A stretch of DNA of 64,000 nucleotides from Halorientalis regularis (GTDB lineage: Archaea; Halobacteriota; Halobacteria; Halobacteriales; Haloarculaceae). Below the pieces are notes generated by a model. It had not been told where the DNA came from, did not search any database, and saw only the letters and a program-made list of their open reading frames with translations. The DNA is taken from positions 62,001 to 126,000 of the forward strand of contig NZ_JALJCL010000007.1 of NCBI RefSeq assembly GCF_023698535.1, written 5' to 3'. Position 1 is the stretch's first letter. Each line of letters starts with the position of its first letter. Both the position numbers and the translations under genes were made by a program. This document shows, one piece after another, positions 8,640 through 16,832 of the stretch.

Positions 8640-10315
8640 CCTCGGCCCGCGATCCGGACCCGCGTGTCGTTCGTGAACGCGAACAGGCCCCCGGATTTCG
8701 TCCGGTTGAACGCCAATCCGCCGGCCGTGACGTTGTTGCCCACGGTCGGCACTTCTGTCCGGCCGAGCGTCTCGTTACGACTGACCACGGCGAGTCCGAA
8801 GCGTTGCTCGGCAGGTTCGAGGACGATTCGACGGCCGGCGATTCGCGGCTGTACCGTCGAGGGATTCGAGGTAAACGCCAGCCGTCGCCGTTCATCGTGG
8901 GAGAGGTAGACCTTGTAGACGGAGTCGTTGCCGACGGGATTCCAGGCCGTCCGGTTCGCCACGACCCGCTCGTACCGGCCGGGACTGCCCAGGGCCAGCG
9001 TCACCGACCCTCTGGCAGCCAGTTCTCGCTTCCCGGCGAACGTGTAGAATATCTCCCGGGACTCACTGGTGACGATGACGCCACTGGTGTTGACCTTGCC
9101 GCCGCCGAAGGGACCGACGGCGAACGTCGAGGTGTACTGGTCGGTGATCCCCTCAGCGTAGGTGACCTCGTAGCCGTCGACGCTGATCTCGCCGTCCACG
9201 CCGTCGTCGAGGACGAACAGCCCCGTCCAGACGGCCGTCAGCGAGAGCGCGACGAGGAGAGCCCCGAAGACGATTCCGGCCAACTCCCTGGTCCGCAGGT
9301 CCGCCGTCAGCGACCGGTCGGTCAACGGAAGATCGAGACGCGACAGGAACATCCGGTCGCCGTAGCCCCCCATTCCGCCGACGATCAACGCGGCGAGCAG
9401 GAAGATCACGGCCACGCCCACGGCCCGATAGAGCACGAATCGACCGCCGGAAATTGGCGTGTAGAGTTGCCAGAGACCCTGGAGGACGGCGAACAGCAGC
9501 GTCGCGAACCACAGTCGGCCCGGACCGGGTAACCGATCCCGGCGCACTGCCAGATACCCACCGAGCGCGAGCCCGAGGAGGAAGCCGTAGAGATGCCCCT
9601 GGATCGCGATGTTGGCCCAGCCCGGCGTGACGAACACCTCGCTCGCGCGCGAGACGGAGAAGGGGTCGGTCGTCGCCCGGATCACGAGGTCGACGATGCG
9701 CGCCCCGAGAAAGACGAGGATCGACGTGATCGGATAGGACGCGAGTGCGAAGCCCGCGATGGCGAACACGACGCCGGAGAACCCGATGGTCGGTCCGAAC
9801 GAGAACACGCCCGAGAGCAGTCCGACGCCGACCGCGGCGGCCGGAACCGCGAGAATTCTGACGAACGGATTGTCCCGGAGCCGGGCGAACGACTGACTGC
9901 CCCGTGACTGGGGGAAGTGTCCCCACGCGTACTCGGCGACGGGCATGAACGTCAGCGTCCCGACGAGGTTGGACGTGACGTGGTTGAGCCCGGAGTGGGC
10001 GAACGGCGACGTGAGGACCCCGAACGGGTAGAAGTACGACCAGCTGACGAAGGGAATCATCAGCGGCTTTCGCGGGTGTTCGTACCCGGCCTGGACGACG
10101 AGATAGAACGCGGCCACGCCGGCCACCGTCAGCAGCGTGCCCCACGGGATGCCGAGGACGAACCGCCGACGGAGCGCGTGGCCCCAGCGCCCCCGGGGCC
10201 GTTCGAACCGGAGTGTGACGCCCAGCGAGAGCAACACCGACACCAGCACCACGCCGGCCCAGACCCACCAGGGAATCGCCCGCAACAACGCGATCTGTAA
10301 CACGCCGGCTCCCAT
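8636..10315 (-). CDS. rhomboid intramembrane protease with C-terminal domain
   Basis: A 559-residue membrane protein. Its first 340 residues hold about eight hydrophobic segments with the rhomboid hallmarks: HSGLNHVTSN (107-116), the catalytic serine in GFSG (S180) and the catalytic histidine in QGHLYG (H241). The serine and histidine lie in separate membrane helices as required. After a further membrane helix (around 345-370) comes a soluble domain of about 190 residues, rich in Asn-X-Thr sites and probably outside the membrane. That tail is unusual for rhomboids. The substrate is unknown. Confidence 0.85.
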   Translation of the reverse strand: MGAGVLQIALLRAIPWWVWAGVVLVSVLLSLGVTLRFERPRGRWGHALRRRFVLGIPWGTLLTVAGVAAFYLVVQAGYEHPRKPLMIPFVSWSYFYPFGVLTSPFAHSGLNHVTSNLVGTLTFMPVAEYAWGHFPQSRGSQSFARLRDNPFVRILAVPAAAVGVGLLSGVFSFGPTIGFSGVVFAIAGFALASYPITSILVFLGARIVDLVIRATTDPFSVSRASEVFVTPGWANIAIQGHLYGFLLGLALGGYLAVRRDRLPGPGRLWFATLLFAVLQGLWQLYTPISGGRFVLYRAVGVAVIFLLAALIVGGMGGYGDRMFLSRLDLPLTDRSLTADLRTRELAGIVFGALLVALSLTAVWTGLFVLDDGVDGEISVDGYEVTYAEGITDQYTSTFAVGPFGGGKVNTSGVIVTSESREIFYTFAGKRELAARGSVTLALGSPGRYERVVANRTAWNPVGNDSVYKVYLSHDERRRLAFTSNPSTVQPRIAGRRIVLEPAEQRFGLAVVSRNETLGRTEVPTVGNNVTAGGLAFNRTKSGGLFAFTNDTRVRIAGRG

Positions 10316-10357
10316 ACCGGTGCCTCGGCCCCGGTTCCATTCAACCTACCGGACCAG

Positions 10358-11578
10358 TCAGAACCGCGGCAGGTTGGTCAGCTCACCGTCGGGCACGTTC
10401 TCGTCCTCGAATGCCTCGCGCGCGATGGACCGCTTGTGGACCTCGTCGGCACCGTCGATGATGCGGAACGCCCGCACCGACTCGTAGAAGTCCGCCAGCG
10501 GGAGGTGCCGGGAGATCCCCGCGCCGCCACAGGCCTGCAGTGCCAGGTCGATGGTCTCCTGGACGACGTTGGCGGTGTAGTACTTGCTCATGGCGACCTC
10601 GATGCGGGCCTGCTGGCCCCGCCGGATCTTTTCGGCGGCGTGACGCGTCATCGTCCGCGCGGCGTGTAGCTGGGTCTCCTGCTCGGCGATGGCGAACCGC
10701 TGGGCCTGCTTCTCCGAGAGCTGGTCGCCGAAGGCCGACCGCTCCTGCATGTACTCCTTGGCGATACCCAGCGCGCGCTCGGCCATCCCCGAGAAACGCA
10801 TACAGTGGGTCAGCCGGGCCGGACCGAGCCGCTCCTGGGCGATGGCGAAGCCCTCGTTCTCCGGGCCCAGCAGGTTCTCTTCCGGAACTCTGACGTCGTC
10901 GTACCGGATCTCGGCGTGGCTCTCGTGGACCACGTTCGGCCCCAGATGAGGCGTCGGTTCGACGATCTCGACGCCGTCGGCGTCGGCCGGCACGAGGATG
11001 ATCGACGTGCCCGAGTAGGGGTGGGCGTCCATGTCCGTGCGGGCCATCACGAGCAGGAGGTCGGCCTGGTCGCCCTGCGTGGTCCACCACTTGTGACCGT
11101 TGATGACCCACTCGTCGCCGTCTTTCTCCGCCGTGGTCTGCATCATCTTCGGGTCCGACCCCGCGCCCTGCATCGGCTCGGTCATCGAGAAGCCGGAGTT
11201 GATCTCACCGGCCACGAGCGGTTTCAGCCACTCCTCCTGTTGCTCGTCGGTACCGAACATCTCCAGGGTGTGCATGTTCCCCTCGTCGGGGGCGTCCACG
11301 CGCATCGCCGCCTGCCCGAGCAGGCTCTTGCCCGCCTCCTCGAACAGCGGGAGCACGTCCCGGAAGTCGTACCCGCCGCCGCCGAACTCCTCGTCGATCT
11401 GGGGACAGTAGATCCCGCGCTCACGCGCAACCGCCCGCAGGTCGTCGATCTCGTCCTGCGGAACGGGACCGTCCCCCAGGTACTCGCGCTCGACCGGAAT
11501 GACCTCGTTCTGGACGAACTCGTTTGCCTTCTCCCGTAGCTCCATTGCCGTCTCGGAATCCTCGTAGTCGACTACCAT
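10358..11578 (-). CDS. acyl-CoA dehydrogenase
   Basis: A 406-residue flavoenzyme of the acyl-CoA dehydrogenase family. It has the FGGGGYDF N-terminal helical region, FSMTEPMQGAGSD and KWWTTQGDQAD beta-barrel motifs, and a C-terminal helical domain ending QACGGAGISRHLPLADFYE-RAFRI-DGADE. It oxidises acyl-CoA to enoyl-CoA, passing electrons to an electron-transfer flavoprotein (one is encoded at 39.9-44 kb). I chose ATG 11578, with GGGGTGGT before it, over an upstream in-frame start. The gene is divergent from an ACAD10-type phosphotransferase, a frequent partner. Confidence 0.92.
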   Translation of the reverse strand: MVVDYEDSETAMELREKANEFVQNEVIPVEREYLGDGPVPQDEIDDLRAVARERGIYCPQIDEEFGGGGYDFRDVLPLFEEAGKSLLGQAAMRVDAPDEGNMHTLEMFGTDEQQEEWLKPLVAGEINSGFSMTEPMQGAGSDPKMMQTTAEKDGDEWVINGHKWWTTQGDQADLLLVMARTDMDAHPYSGTSIILVPADADGVEIVEPTPHLGPNVVHESHAEIRYDDVRVPEENLLGPENEGFAIAQERLGPARLTHCMRFSGMAERALGIAKEYMQERSAFGDQLSEKQAQRFAIAEQETQLHAARTMTRHAAEKIRRGQQARIEVAMSKYYTANVVQETIDLALQACGGAGISRHLPLADFYESVRAFRIIDGADEVHKRSIAREAFEDENVPDGELTNLPRF

Positions 11579-11594
11579 ACCACCCCTTACGAAC

Positions 11595-11604
11595 ACAACA
11601 TTGT
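11595..11604. promoter_or_regulatory. palindrome over the acyl-CoA dehydrogenase TATA region
   Basis: ACAACATTGT is a perfect ACAA/TTGT inverted repeat 17-26 nt upstream of the dehydrogenase start, overlapping its likely TATA box (TTTTACAAT on the minus strand). On the minus strand it reads ACAATGTTGT and shares ACAATGTT with the site at 11719-11731. A repressor operator is likely. Confidence 0.5.
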
Positions 11605-11718
11605 AAAACATCCCCTACCCGTGACGGCACGGTCCACGGACCACCGCGATTCATCTCCGGCTCCGGACCGCGCCGGCCCGGGCAACCCCCACTTATTCAT
11701 ACGTGGGCCGTAATCTAC

Positions 11719-11731
11719 CTAACAATGTTAG
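11719..11731. promoter_or_regulatory. palindrome near the phosphotransferase transcription start
   Basis: CTAACAATGTTAG is a perfect 6-bp inverted repeat around one central base. It lies about 20 nt after a TATA-like TTATTCATA (11693-11701), i.e. about at the expected transcription start. It shares ACAATGTT with the site in the divergent acyl-CoA dehydrogenase promoter, so one regulator may control both genes. Confidence 0.5.
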
Positions 11732-11765
11732 CGGACACTGGTATCGCGTCCGGGGTGACAGTCCC

Positions 11766-12842
11766 GTGACCGACGAGAGCGAGGCGTACTTCGACCGGAT
11801 CGTCGATACGGAGAAACTGGCCGACTACCTGGAAGCCGAACTCGGCCCCGTCGAGGAGTACGACGTGGCCCACCACCAGGAGGGCCACTCCAACGAGACG
11901 CTGTTCGTCACCTGGGGCGGGCAGGAACTGGTCATCCGGCGGCCACCACCGGGCGAGACCGCAGACAAGGCCCACGACGTACTCCGCGAGTACAAAGTGG
12001 TCGACGCGTTGCAGGAGACCGACGTTCGGGTGCCGACGACGGTGGCGGCCACCGACGACCACGATATCATCGGCTCGGACTTCTACGTCATGGAGCGCGA
12101 GAAGGGAACCGTCTTCCGGGACGAGGAACCCGAACGGTTCCGGAACCCCGACGCGCGCCGACAGATCGGTGTGGAACTGGTCGACCGACTCGCCGAGATC
12201 CACCAGGTCGACTTCGAAGCTGTGGGCCTCGGCGAGTTCGGCTACCCCGAAGGGTTCACCCAGCGCCAGGTGAAGCGGTGGAGCGAGCAGTTCGAGTGGG
12301 CCTTTCAGGTCACGACCGAGGAGCGGGAGGTCCCCGTCGTCCACGACGTGATGGAGTGGCTGAAGGAAAACGCCCCCGAGGACCACCCAGAGACCCTCGT
12401 CCACGGCGACTACAAGCTCGACAACGTGATGTACGCGCCCGCGGACGACCCCGAGATCGCGAGCATCTTCGACTGGGAGATGTCCACGCTGGGCGACCCG
12501 CTCACCGACCTGGGCTGGATGCTGTCGTACTGGTGGGACGCGAAGGACCCCGAGCCACCCGAGTCGACCGACTCGCTGTCGACGACGTTCATGGCGAACG
12601 ACGACTACGTGACCCGCCAGGAACTTGTCGCCCGCTACGAGGACGCGACCGGCTTCGAGTTCGAGCACGAACGGTTCTACCGCGCGCTGGCGGTCTACAA
12701 ACTCGCCGCGCTCGGCGAGATGTTCTTCCGCCGGTTCCTCGAAGGCAACAGCGACGATCCGATGTACCCGAAGATGCGCGATGGCGTCCCCGCGCTGGCC
12801 GACCGCGCCCAGCGGATCATCGACGGCGAGGAACCGCTGTAG
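11766..12842 (+). CDS. phosphotransferase family protein (ACAD10/aminoglycoside-kinase-like)
   Basis: A 358-residue kinase-fold protein. HGDYKLDN is the Brenner catalytic motif (residues around 215-222), and FDWEMSTLGDPLTDLGW is the DFG-like metal site. It belongs to the choline/aminoglycoside phosphotransferase superfamily, the branch related to the kinase domain of ACAD10. That domain phosphorylates 4-hydroxyacyl-CoA so it can enter beta-oxidation, which fits the divergent acyl-CoA dehydrogenase. I chose GTG 11766 because a GGGGTGAC site lies just before it. Confidence 0.82.
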   Translation: MTDESEAYFDRIVDTEKLADYLEAELGPVEEYDVAHHQEGHSNETLFVTWGGQELVIRRPPPGETADKAHDVLREYKVVDALQETDVRVPTTVAATDDHDIIGSDFYVMEREKGTVFRDEEPERFRNPDARRQIGVELVDRLAEIHQVDFEAVGLGEFGYPEGFTQRQVKRWSEQFEWAFQVTTEEREVPVVHDVMEWLKENAPEDHPETLVHGDYKLDNVMYAPADDPEIASIFDWEMSTLGDPLTDLGWMLSYWWDAKDPEPPESTDSLSTTFMANDDYVTRQELVARYEDATGFEFEHERFYRALAVYKLAALGEMFFRRFLEGNSDDPMYPKMRDGVPALADRAQRIIDGEEPL

Positions 12843-12849
12843 AACGTTC

Positions 12850-13440
12850 TCAGTCCGGCCGCTCGATCCGGAACCGGTCGTCGGTACTCGCGTAGTAGTT
12901 GCCCGCCAGCCGACCGACCGCGTCGATCTTGCGCACGTCGACTTTCCCGTCGGTCGTCACGTCGTCGTCGACGTGGACGAGGACGATCTCGCCGAGGATC
13001 ATCGTCCCGACACCCACGTCGACCACGTCGTACAGTTCACACTCGAAGGCGATGTCGGCTGCGGCCACGCGGGGCGGCGTGACCGTCTCGCTCTCGACGC
13101 GCTCCAGACCAGTGTGGTCGAACTCACTCTCCTCGGACGGGAGCGTCGCGCTGGTCTCGTTCATCGACTCGGCCAGGGGTCGGGTGACGACGTTGTGGAC
13201 GAACTCGCCGGTATCGACGACGTTGCGGGCCGAATCCTTCAGTTCGTCCGGCCCCTTGTCGGCGGGCGAGAACATCACGACCGGCGGGTCGACGCTGACC
13301 ACGTTGAAGTAGCTGTAGGGGGCGAGGTTGTCGACGCCGCCCTCGCTCGTCGTCGAGATCCAGCCGATGGGACGGGGGACGACCGCGCCCGTCATCGTGC
13401 GATACAGCGACCGGTCGTACGTTTCGGGGTCGATCTGCAT
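12850..13440 (-). CDS. flavin reductase family, FMN-binding split barrel
   Basis: A 196-residue protein with the pattern of the flavin reductase-like / DIM6-NTAB family: RTMTGAVVPRPIGWIST at the N-terminus, the APYSYFNVVSVDPP FMN-binding loop, and a CELYDVVDVG-MILGEIVLVHV C-terminal barrel. Such proteins bind FMN and reduce flavin or act as small flavoprotein oxidoreductases; the partner is not evident. It converges on the phosphotransferase gene with only 7 bp between. Confidence 0.85.
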   Translation of the reverse strand: MQIDPETYDRSLYRTMTGAVVPRPIGWISTTSEGGVDNLAPYSYFNVVSVDPPVVMFSPADKGPDELKDSARNVVDTGEFVHNVVTRPLAESMNETSATLPSEESEFDHTGLERVESETVTPPRVAAADIAFECELYDVVDVGVGTMILGEIVLVHVDDDVTTDGKVDVRKIDAVGRLAGNYYASTDDRFRIERPD

Positions 13441-13491
13441 GGGGGGTGGAACGTCCGTGTCGAAGGCCCGGACCCCTCTAATCCTGCCGCT

Positions 13492-13911
13492 TCAGAACAG
13501 GCTCACGCCGACGGCGTCGGGCCAGTTGACACTGCCCAGCGCGAGGAAGACGAGCGCGCCGCCCAGCAGGCCCACGTTCTTGAGGAAGTTGATCATCTCG
13601 TCTTGCTGGTCGTCCTCGGCGGCCGCCCAGAAGTCGTGCATCGTCGGCGTCGCCACGAGCAGGAACAGCGCGAGCGCACCCGCGCCGAGGACCGGGTAGG
13701 CCCCGAGCGCGATGGCGAGGCCACCGAACAGTAGCATCCCGCCACTGAACGGGACGGCGAGTCCCGGGAACGGAATGCCCTTGAACTGGGCGTAGGGGAC
13801 CATCTCCTCGCCGTTCAGGAAGTGGTTGAGACCCATGAACGCCAACACAGCGCCGAACAGAACGCGGCCCAGAAGGAACGCGACGCCGGCTCCGGCGGTG
13901 TCGAACACCAT
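13492..13911 (-). CDS. DoxX family membrane protein
   Basis: A 139-residue protein with four hydrophobic segments, starting LLGRVLFGAVLAFMGLNHFLNGEEM. The family is DoxX/SURF4-like, small quinone- or redox-linked membrane proteins often induced by oxidative or thiol stress. It is divergent from an HxlR regulator across 139 bp, which suggests that the regulator controls it. Confidence 0.8.
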   Translation of the reverse strand: MVFDTAGAGVAFLLGRVLFGAVLAFMGLNHFLNGEEMVPYAQFKGIPFPGLAVPFSGGMLLFGGLAIALGAYPVLGAGALALFLLVATPTMHDFWAAAEDDQQDEMINFLKNVGLLGGALVFLALGSVNWPDAVGVSLF

Positions 13912-14007
13912 CAGACCAGCACCTCCGCGACCGCAGGTAGTTCCGTTTCGATACCCAGTTTCACTTTGTTATCTGATTTCATCGCAATACCTGGTTACAA
14001 TGCGAAC

Positions 14008-14035
14008 CTATATAGTCGTTCCCGGACACTATAGT
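14008..14035 (+). promoter_or_regulatory. palindromic promoter of the HxlR gene
   Basis: CTATATAG (14008-14015) is both a perfect palindrome and a TATA box for the HxlR gene. ACTATAGT (14028-14035), a second perfect palindrome, sits at the expected transcription start near 14038. The pair looks like an autoregulatory operator of the HxlR-type protein. Confidence 0.45.
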
Positions 14036-14050
14036 TAGTAGGTGACATCG

Positions 14051-14404
14051 ATGACAGCGGAAGACAATCCCGACGCCTGCCCCATCGTGCGGTCCATCGA
14101 GCAGATCGGATCACAGTGGCGACTCGTCGTCTTGCACGACCTCCGGGAGGAGGAGAAGCGGTTCAACGAACTCAAGCGGTCGACCGGGGCGAGTTCCCGG
14201 ACGCTCTCGCGAGTCCTCGACGACCTCCAGGAGATGGGTTTCGTCTCCCGCCGACTCGAAGAGGACGCACCGGTCGCGACCTTCTACACGCTGACCGACA
14301 AGGGCGAGTCGCTCTGTCCCGTCTTCGACGAGATCGAGACCTGGGCCGACGAGTGGCTAGCCCCCGAAACCGAACCCGAAGCCGAACCGGCAACCGCGGA
14401 CTGA
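14051..14404 (+). CDS. HxlR-family winged-helix regulator
   Basis: A 117-residue DNA-binding protein of the HxlR family. It begins with the conserved Cys-Pro start ([22 protein letters not shown]), followed by the recognition region [28 protein letters not shown] and the wing. The N-terminal Cys is often the redox or electrophile sensor in this family. ATG 14051 has a GGTGAC site just before it. It is divergent from doxX and is followed 4 bp later by the P-II gene. Confidence 0.88.
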   Translation: MTAEDNPDACPIVRSIEQIGSQWRLVVLHDLREEEKRFNELKRSTGASSRTLSRVLDDLQEMGFVSRRLEEDAPVATFYTLTDKGESLCPVFDEIETWADEWLAPETEPEAEPATAD

Positions 14405-14408
14405 TCGG

Positions 14409-14777
14409 ATGACTGACGACACGAACGACGACCGCGACATCGAGATGGTCGTGGCGTACATCCGACCGAGCCGACTCGACGCGGTCAAGGAAGGGCTCGC
14501 TGAAGTCGGCGCGCCATCGTTGACGGTGTCGAACGTGCGCGGACGCGGAAGCCAGCCCGCGAAGAAAGAGCAGTGGCGCGGCGAGGAGTACACCGTCGAC
14601 CTCCACGAGAAGGTCAAACTCGAATGTGTCGTCGCGGACGTACCGGGATCGGAAGTGGCGGAAGCGATCTGTGACGCCGCCTACACCGGCGAGGCCGGCG
14701 ACGGCAAGGTGTTCGTCCTCGACGTGGCCGAGGCCTACCAGATCCGGACGGGCGAGCGCGGCCCCGACGCGGTCTGA
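14409..14777 (+). CDS. glnK: P-II nitrogen regulatory protein
   Basis: A 122-residue P-II protein that senses ATP/ADP and 2-oxoglutarate and regulates nitrogen uptake and assimilation. The T-loop spans about residues 45-65 and keeps the tyrosine equivalent to the classic uridylylation site (RGEEYTVDL). The KVKLECVV strand and the [15 protein letters not shown]-loop are both present. No ammonium transporter (amtB) gene is adjacent, unlike the usual glnK context; instead it follows the HxlR gene by 4 bp and may be cotranscribed with it. Confidence 0.88.
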   Translation: MTDDTNDDRDIEMVVAYIRPSRLDAVKEGLAEVGAPSLTVSNVRGRGSQPAKKEQWRGEEYTVDLHEKVKLECVVADVPGSEVAEAICDAAYTGEAGDGKVFVLDVAEAYQIRTGERGPDAV

Positions 14778-14793
14778 TAGGGACGAGGGCGGA

Positions 14794-15825
14794 CTACTCG
14801 TAATGCTCCGGGTAGGCGTCGGCCAGCAGTTCCGGCTGGTCGGTCAGGCGCTCCCGGATCGGTGCGATAGCCTCGTCGATGTAGCCGGCCGCCGCGTTCT
14901 TGAGGTCCTGCGGGTGAAGTTCGCCGTCGACGTAGGTCGCTTCGAGGTCGTCGTAATCCTCGAAGACGAGGTCGCCGCCGTACTCCTCGGGGCGTTCGAC
15001 GACGAAGTCCGCCTCGCGTTCTTCGAGGATCGGGAAGATCAGGAAGCGCACGTACTCCAGCACGCCGTTGTCCTCGACCTCGCCCTGCGGACAGTACGCG
15101 CCGTTTATCTTCTCGTCGACCTGTTCGGGGTCGTCGGTGAGGTTGATCTTCGAGCCGGCCTCGGAGGCACTCATCTTCCCGCCCGAGAGGCCCGACAGCA
15201 GCGGGGCGAACAGACAGACGGGGGACTCGCCGCCGTGGTCGGGGAGGATCTCGCGGCCGAGCATGTAGATGCCCCGTTGATCGATCCCGCCGTAGGCGAT
15301 GTCGGCGTCCAGTGCTTTCACGTCGAGGCTCTGCATCAGCGGGTAGATGAGGCCGCCGAGCGCCGGGCTGTCGGACTGGCGGACGACCTCGCTCGCGGCG
15401 CGCTGGGCCCGCGAGAGCGTGGTTTCGGCGGCCATCCGGTACATCTCCAGCGTGTATTCCTCGTCGAGCTGGAACTCCTGACCGCGCACGAAGTCGATGG
15501 ATTCGGGGTCGCCGCCGGCCGAATCGAGCATCGCGCGGATCGACGCCTCGTAGTACTCGCTGCGGGCGTCGAGCAGGTCCCAGGGGCTCTTCTCGCTGTC
15601 GAGGTGGGCGTGCAGGTCGGCGATCAACACCGTGACGTCGACGCCGGCCCGCTGGAAGTCCGCGAGTTTCCGGATCGTCGTGAAGTGGCCGATGTGCATC
15701 TCGCCGGTGGGGGCGTAGCCGATGTAGGCGGTCGGCTCCCCGTCGAGCAGTTCCTCCAGTTCGTCCTCGGTGACGACCTCCTCGGTGTAGCGCGTCAGGA
15801 GGTCGAGCCGGTCGGCCGTGTTCAT
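14794..15825 (-). CDS. tyrS: tyrosine--tRNA ligase
   Basis: A 343-residue class I synthetase that charges tRNA-Tyr. YIGYAPTGEMHIGHF carries the HIGH motif (44-47), and GGKMSASEAGSKI carries the KMSKS-like loop. Length and motif spacing fit the compact archaeal TyrRS without a bacterial S4 tail. A TATA-like GTTTTAAT lies about 27 nt before the ATG, so the mRNA is probably leaderless. Confidence 0.95.
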   Translation of the reverse strand: MNTADRLDLLTRYTEEVVTEDELEELLDGEPTAYIGYAPTGEMHIGHFTTIRKLADFQRAGVDVTVLIADLHAHLDSEKSPWDLLDARSEYYEASIRAMLDSAGGDPESIDFVRGQEFQLDEEYTLEMYRMAAETTLSRAQRAASEVVRQSDSPALGGLIYPLMQSLDVKALDADIAYGGIDQRGIYMLGREILPDHGGESPVCLFAPLLSGLSGGKMSASEAGSKINLTDDPEQVDEKINGAYCPQGEVEDNGVLEYVRFLIFPILEEREADFVVERPEEYGGDLVFEDYDDLEATYVDGELHPQDLKNAAAGYIDEAIAPIRERLTDQPELLADAYPEHYE

Positions 15826-15929
15826 ACCTCCGAGTCCCGGTGCCGGCGATTAAAACCTTGTCAGTCGCGGTGGCACGACTCGAACCCGGATGGAACAGAC
15901 ACAAGCCAGTCGGTTCCCTAGAGGCAATC

Positions 15930-16385
15930 ATGTACACGGGGAAGACGGAGAAGCCCTGTTGCCTGTGTGGGAACCCCGACACCGAGTCGCGGCTGGACCT
16001 GCCGCCCCGCGCCGTCCAGCAACTGGACAACAGCGGGCCCATCGCCTGGCAGGACATCGTCGGCGAGGTGTCGATTTACTTCTGTGCGAGCGACTGGGAG
16101 ACCGTCGTCGATCTGGTCCTCGACGCCGGGATGAGCCCGCTCTCGCGGTGTAACGCCGCCCGCGCGGACTTCGATCTCCGGGAGGACTTCGAGGCGCTGC
16201 TCAACGACGTGCGCGACGAACCCGACCAGCGACCGCTGGAACGGGAGATGCGCGAGGAGAGCCGCCGCGTGATCGAGGAGTACGACGAGGACGACCACGT
16301 AGAGGTCCGCGACCTCGTCGAGGCCCGCGTCGTCACCTGGGCGCTCGAAGACCTGGCCGACGACACCGTGGCGGCCGACGACTAA
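15930..16385 (+). CDS. hypothetical protein with N-terminal CxxC motif
   Basis: A 151-residue acidic protein. The N-terminus has CCLCG (residues 9-13), and further cysteines occur at YFCASDW and SRCNAARADF, which together could form a zinc site. The second half is a long charged helix (REDFEALLNDVRDE to ALEDLADD). I do not recognise a characterised family. It is divergent from tyrS, and its last 4 bp overlap the end of the convergent hypothetical gene. Confidence 0.65.
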   Translation: MYTGKTEKPCCLCGNPDTESRLDLPPRAVQQLDNSGPIAWQDIVGEVSIYFCASDWETVVDLVLDAGMSPLSRCNAARADFDLREDFEALLNDVRDEPDQRPLEREMREESRRVIEEYDEDDHVEVRDLVEARVVTWALEDLADDTVAADD

Positions 16386-16783
16386 CCGGCCTGCCCCGTC
16401 TCGACTGACAGCTCCGCCCGCCCCAGAGAGATGTACTCGTCGCCCCGCGCGGGCGTCGGAGTCCCCTCCCAGACGAGCCGACAATCGCCGACCCGCGTCG
16501 CCTGCGCCACACCGAGGGCCCGGGCCACGTCTCCGCCGTCAGCCACTCTGACCGTCCAGTTCGTGAGGACGCCGTTGACGCGACTCCAGGTCGTCAACTC
16601 GACAGTGACCGTGCCGTTCCCGTGATCGGTCACCGTCGTGGGACTGACCTCGGGGTACGGCGGCATCTGTGCCACGTCCGGATCCGCAGCCGGGATATCG
16701 GTCAGGTTCCGGACGTACCGGAACCGTATCACTGGGTCCGGACCGCTGGCAATTGCGTCGCCGTCGTCGGCAGTGGCCGTCAA
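16382..16783 (-). CDS. hypothetical protein, start uncertain
   Basis: A 133-residue frame encoding a beta-rich protein with several Asn-X-Thr sites (RNLTD, GNGTV, TNWTV). No signal peptide or lipobox is seen, and the only start is TTG 16783, five codons after an in-frame stop. This may mean a short soluble protein or one that has lost its N-terminus. It lies 49 bp downstream of mrp on the same strand and could share its transcript. Confidence 0.45.
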   Translation of the reverse strand: MTATADDGDAIASGPDPVIRFRYVRNLTDIPAADPDVAQMPPYPEVSPTTVTDHGNGTVTVELTTWSRVNGVLTNWTVRVADGGDVARALGVAQATRVGDCRLVWEGTPTPARGDEYISLGRAELSVETGQAG

Positions 16784-16832
16784 TCCTGAGAAGGCTCAAA
16801 TAGGCGTTTGTGCCACAGCGTCGACGCCGCGA

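Noticed and set aside
15864-15900. Stretch GTGGCACGACTCGAACCCGG, which resembles the T arm of a tRNA on the minus strand
   Set aside because: No paired T stem, anticodon arm or acceptor stem could be found around it. It lies in the tyrS upstream region and is probably chance.
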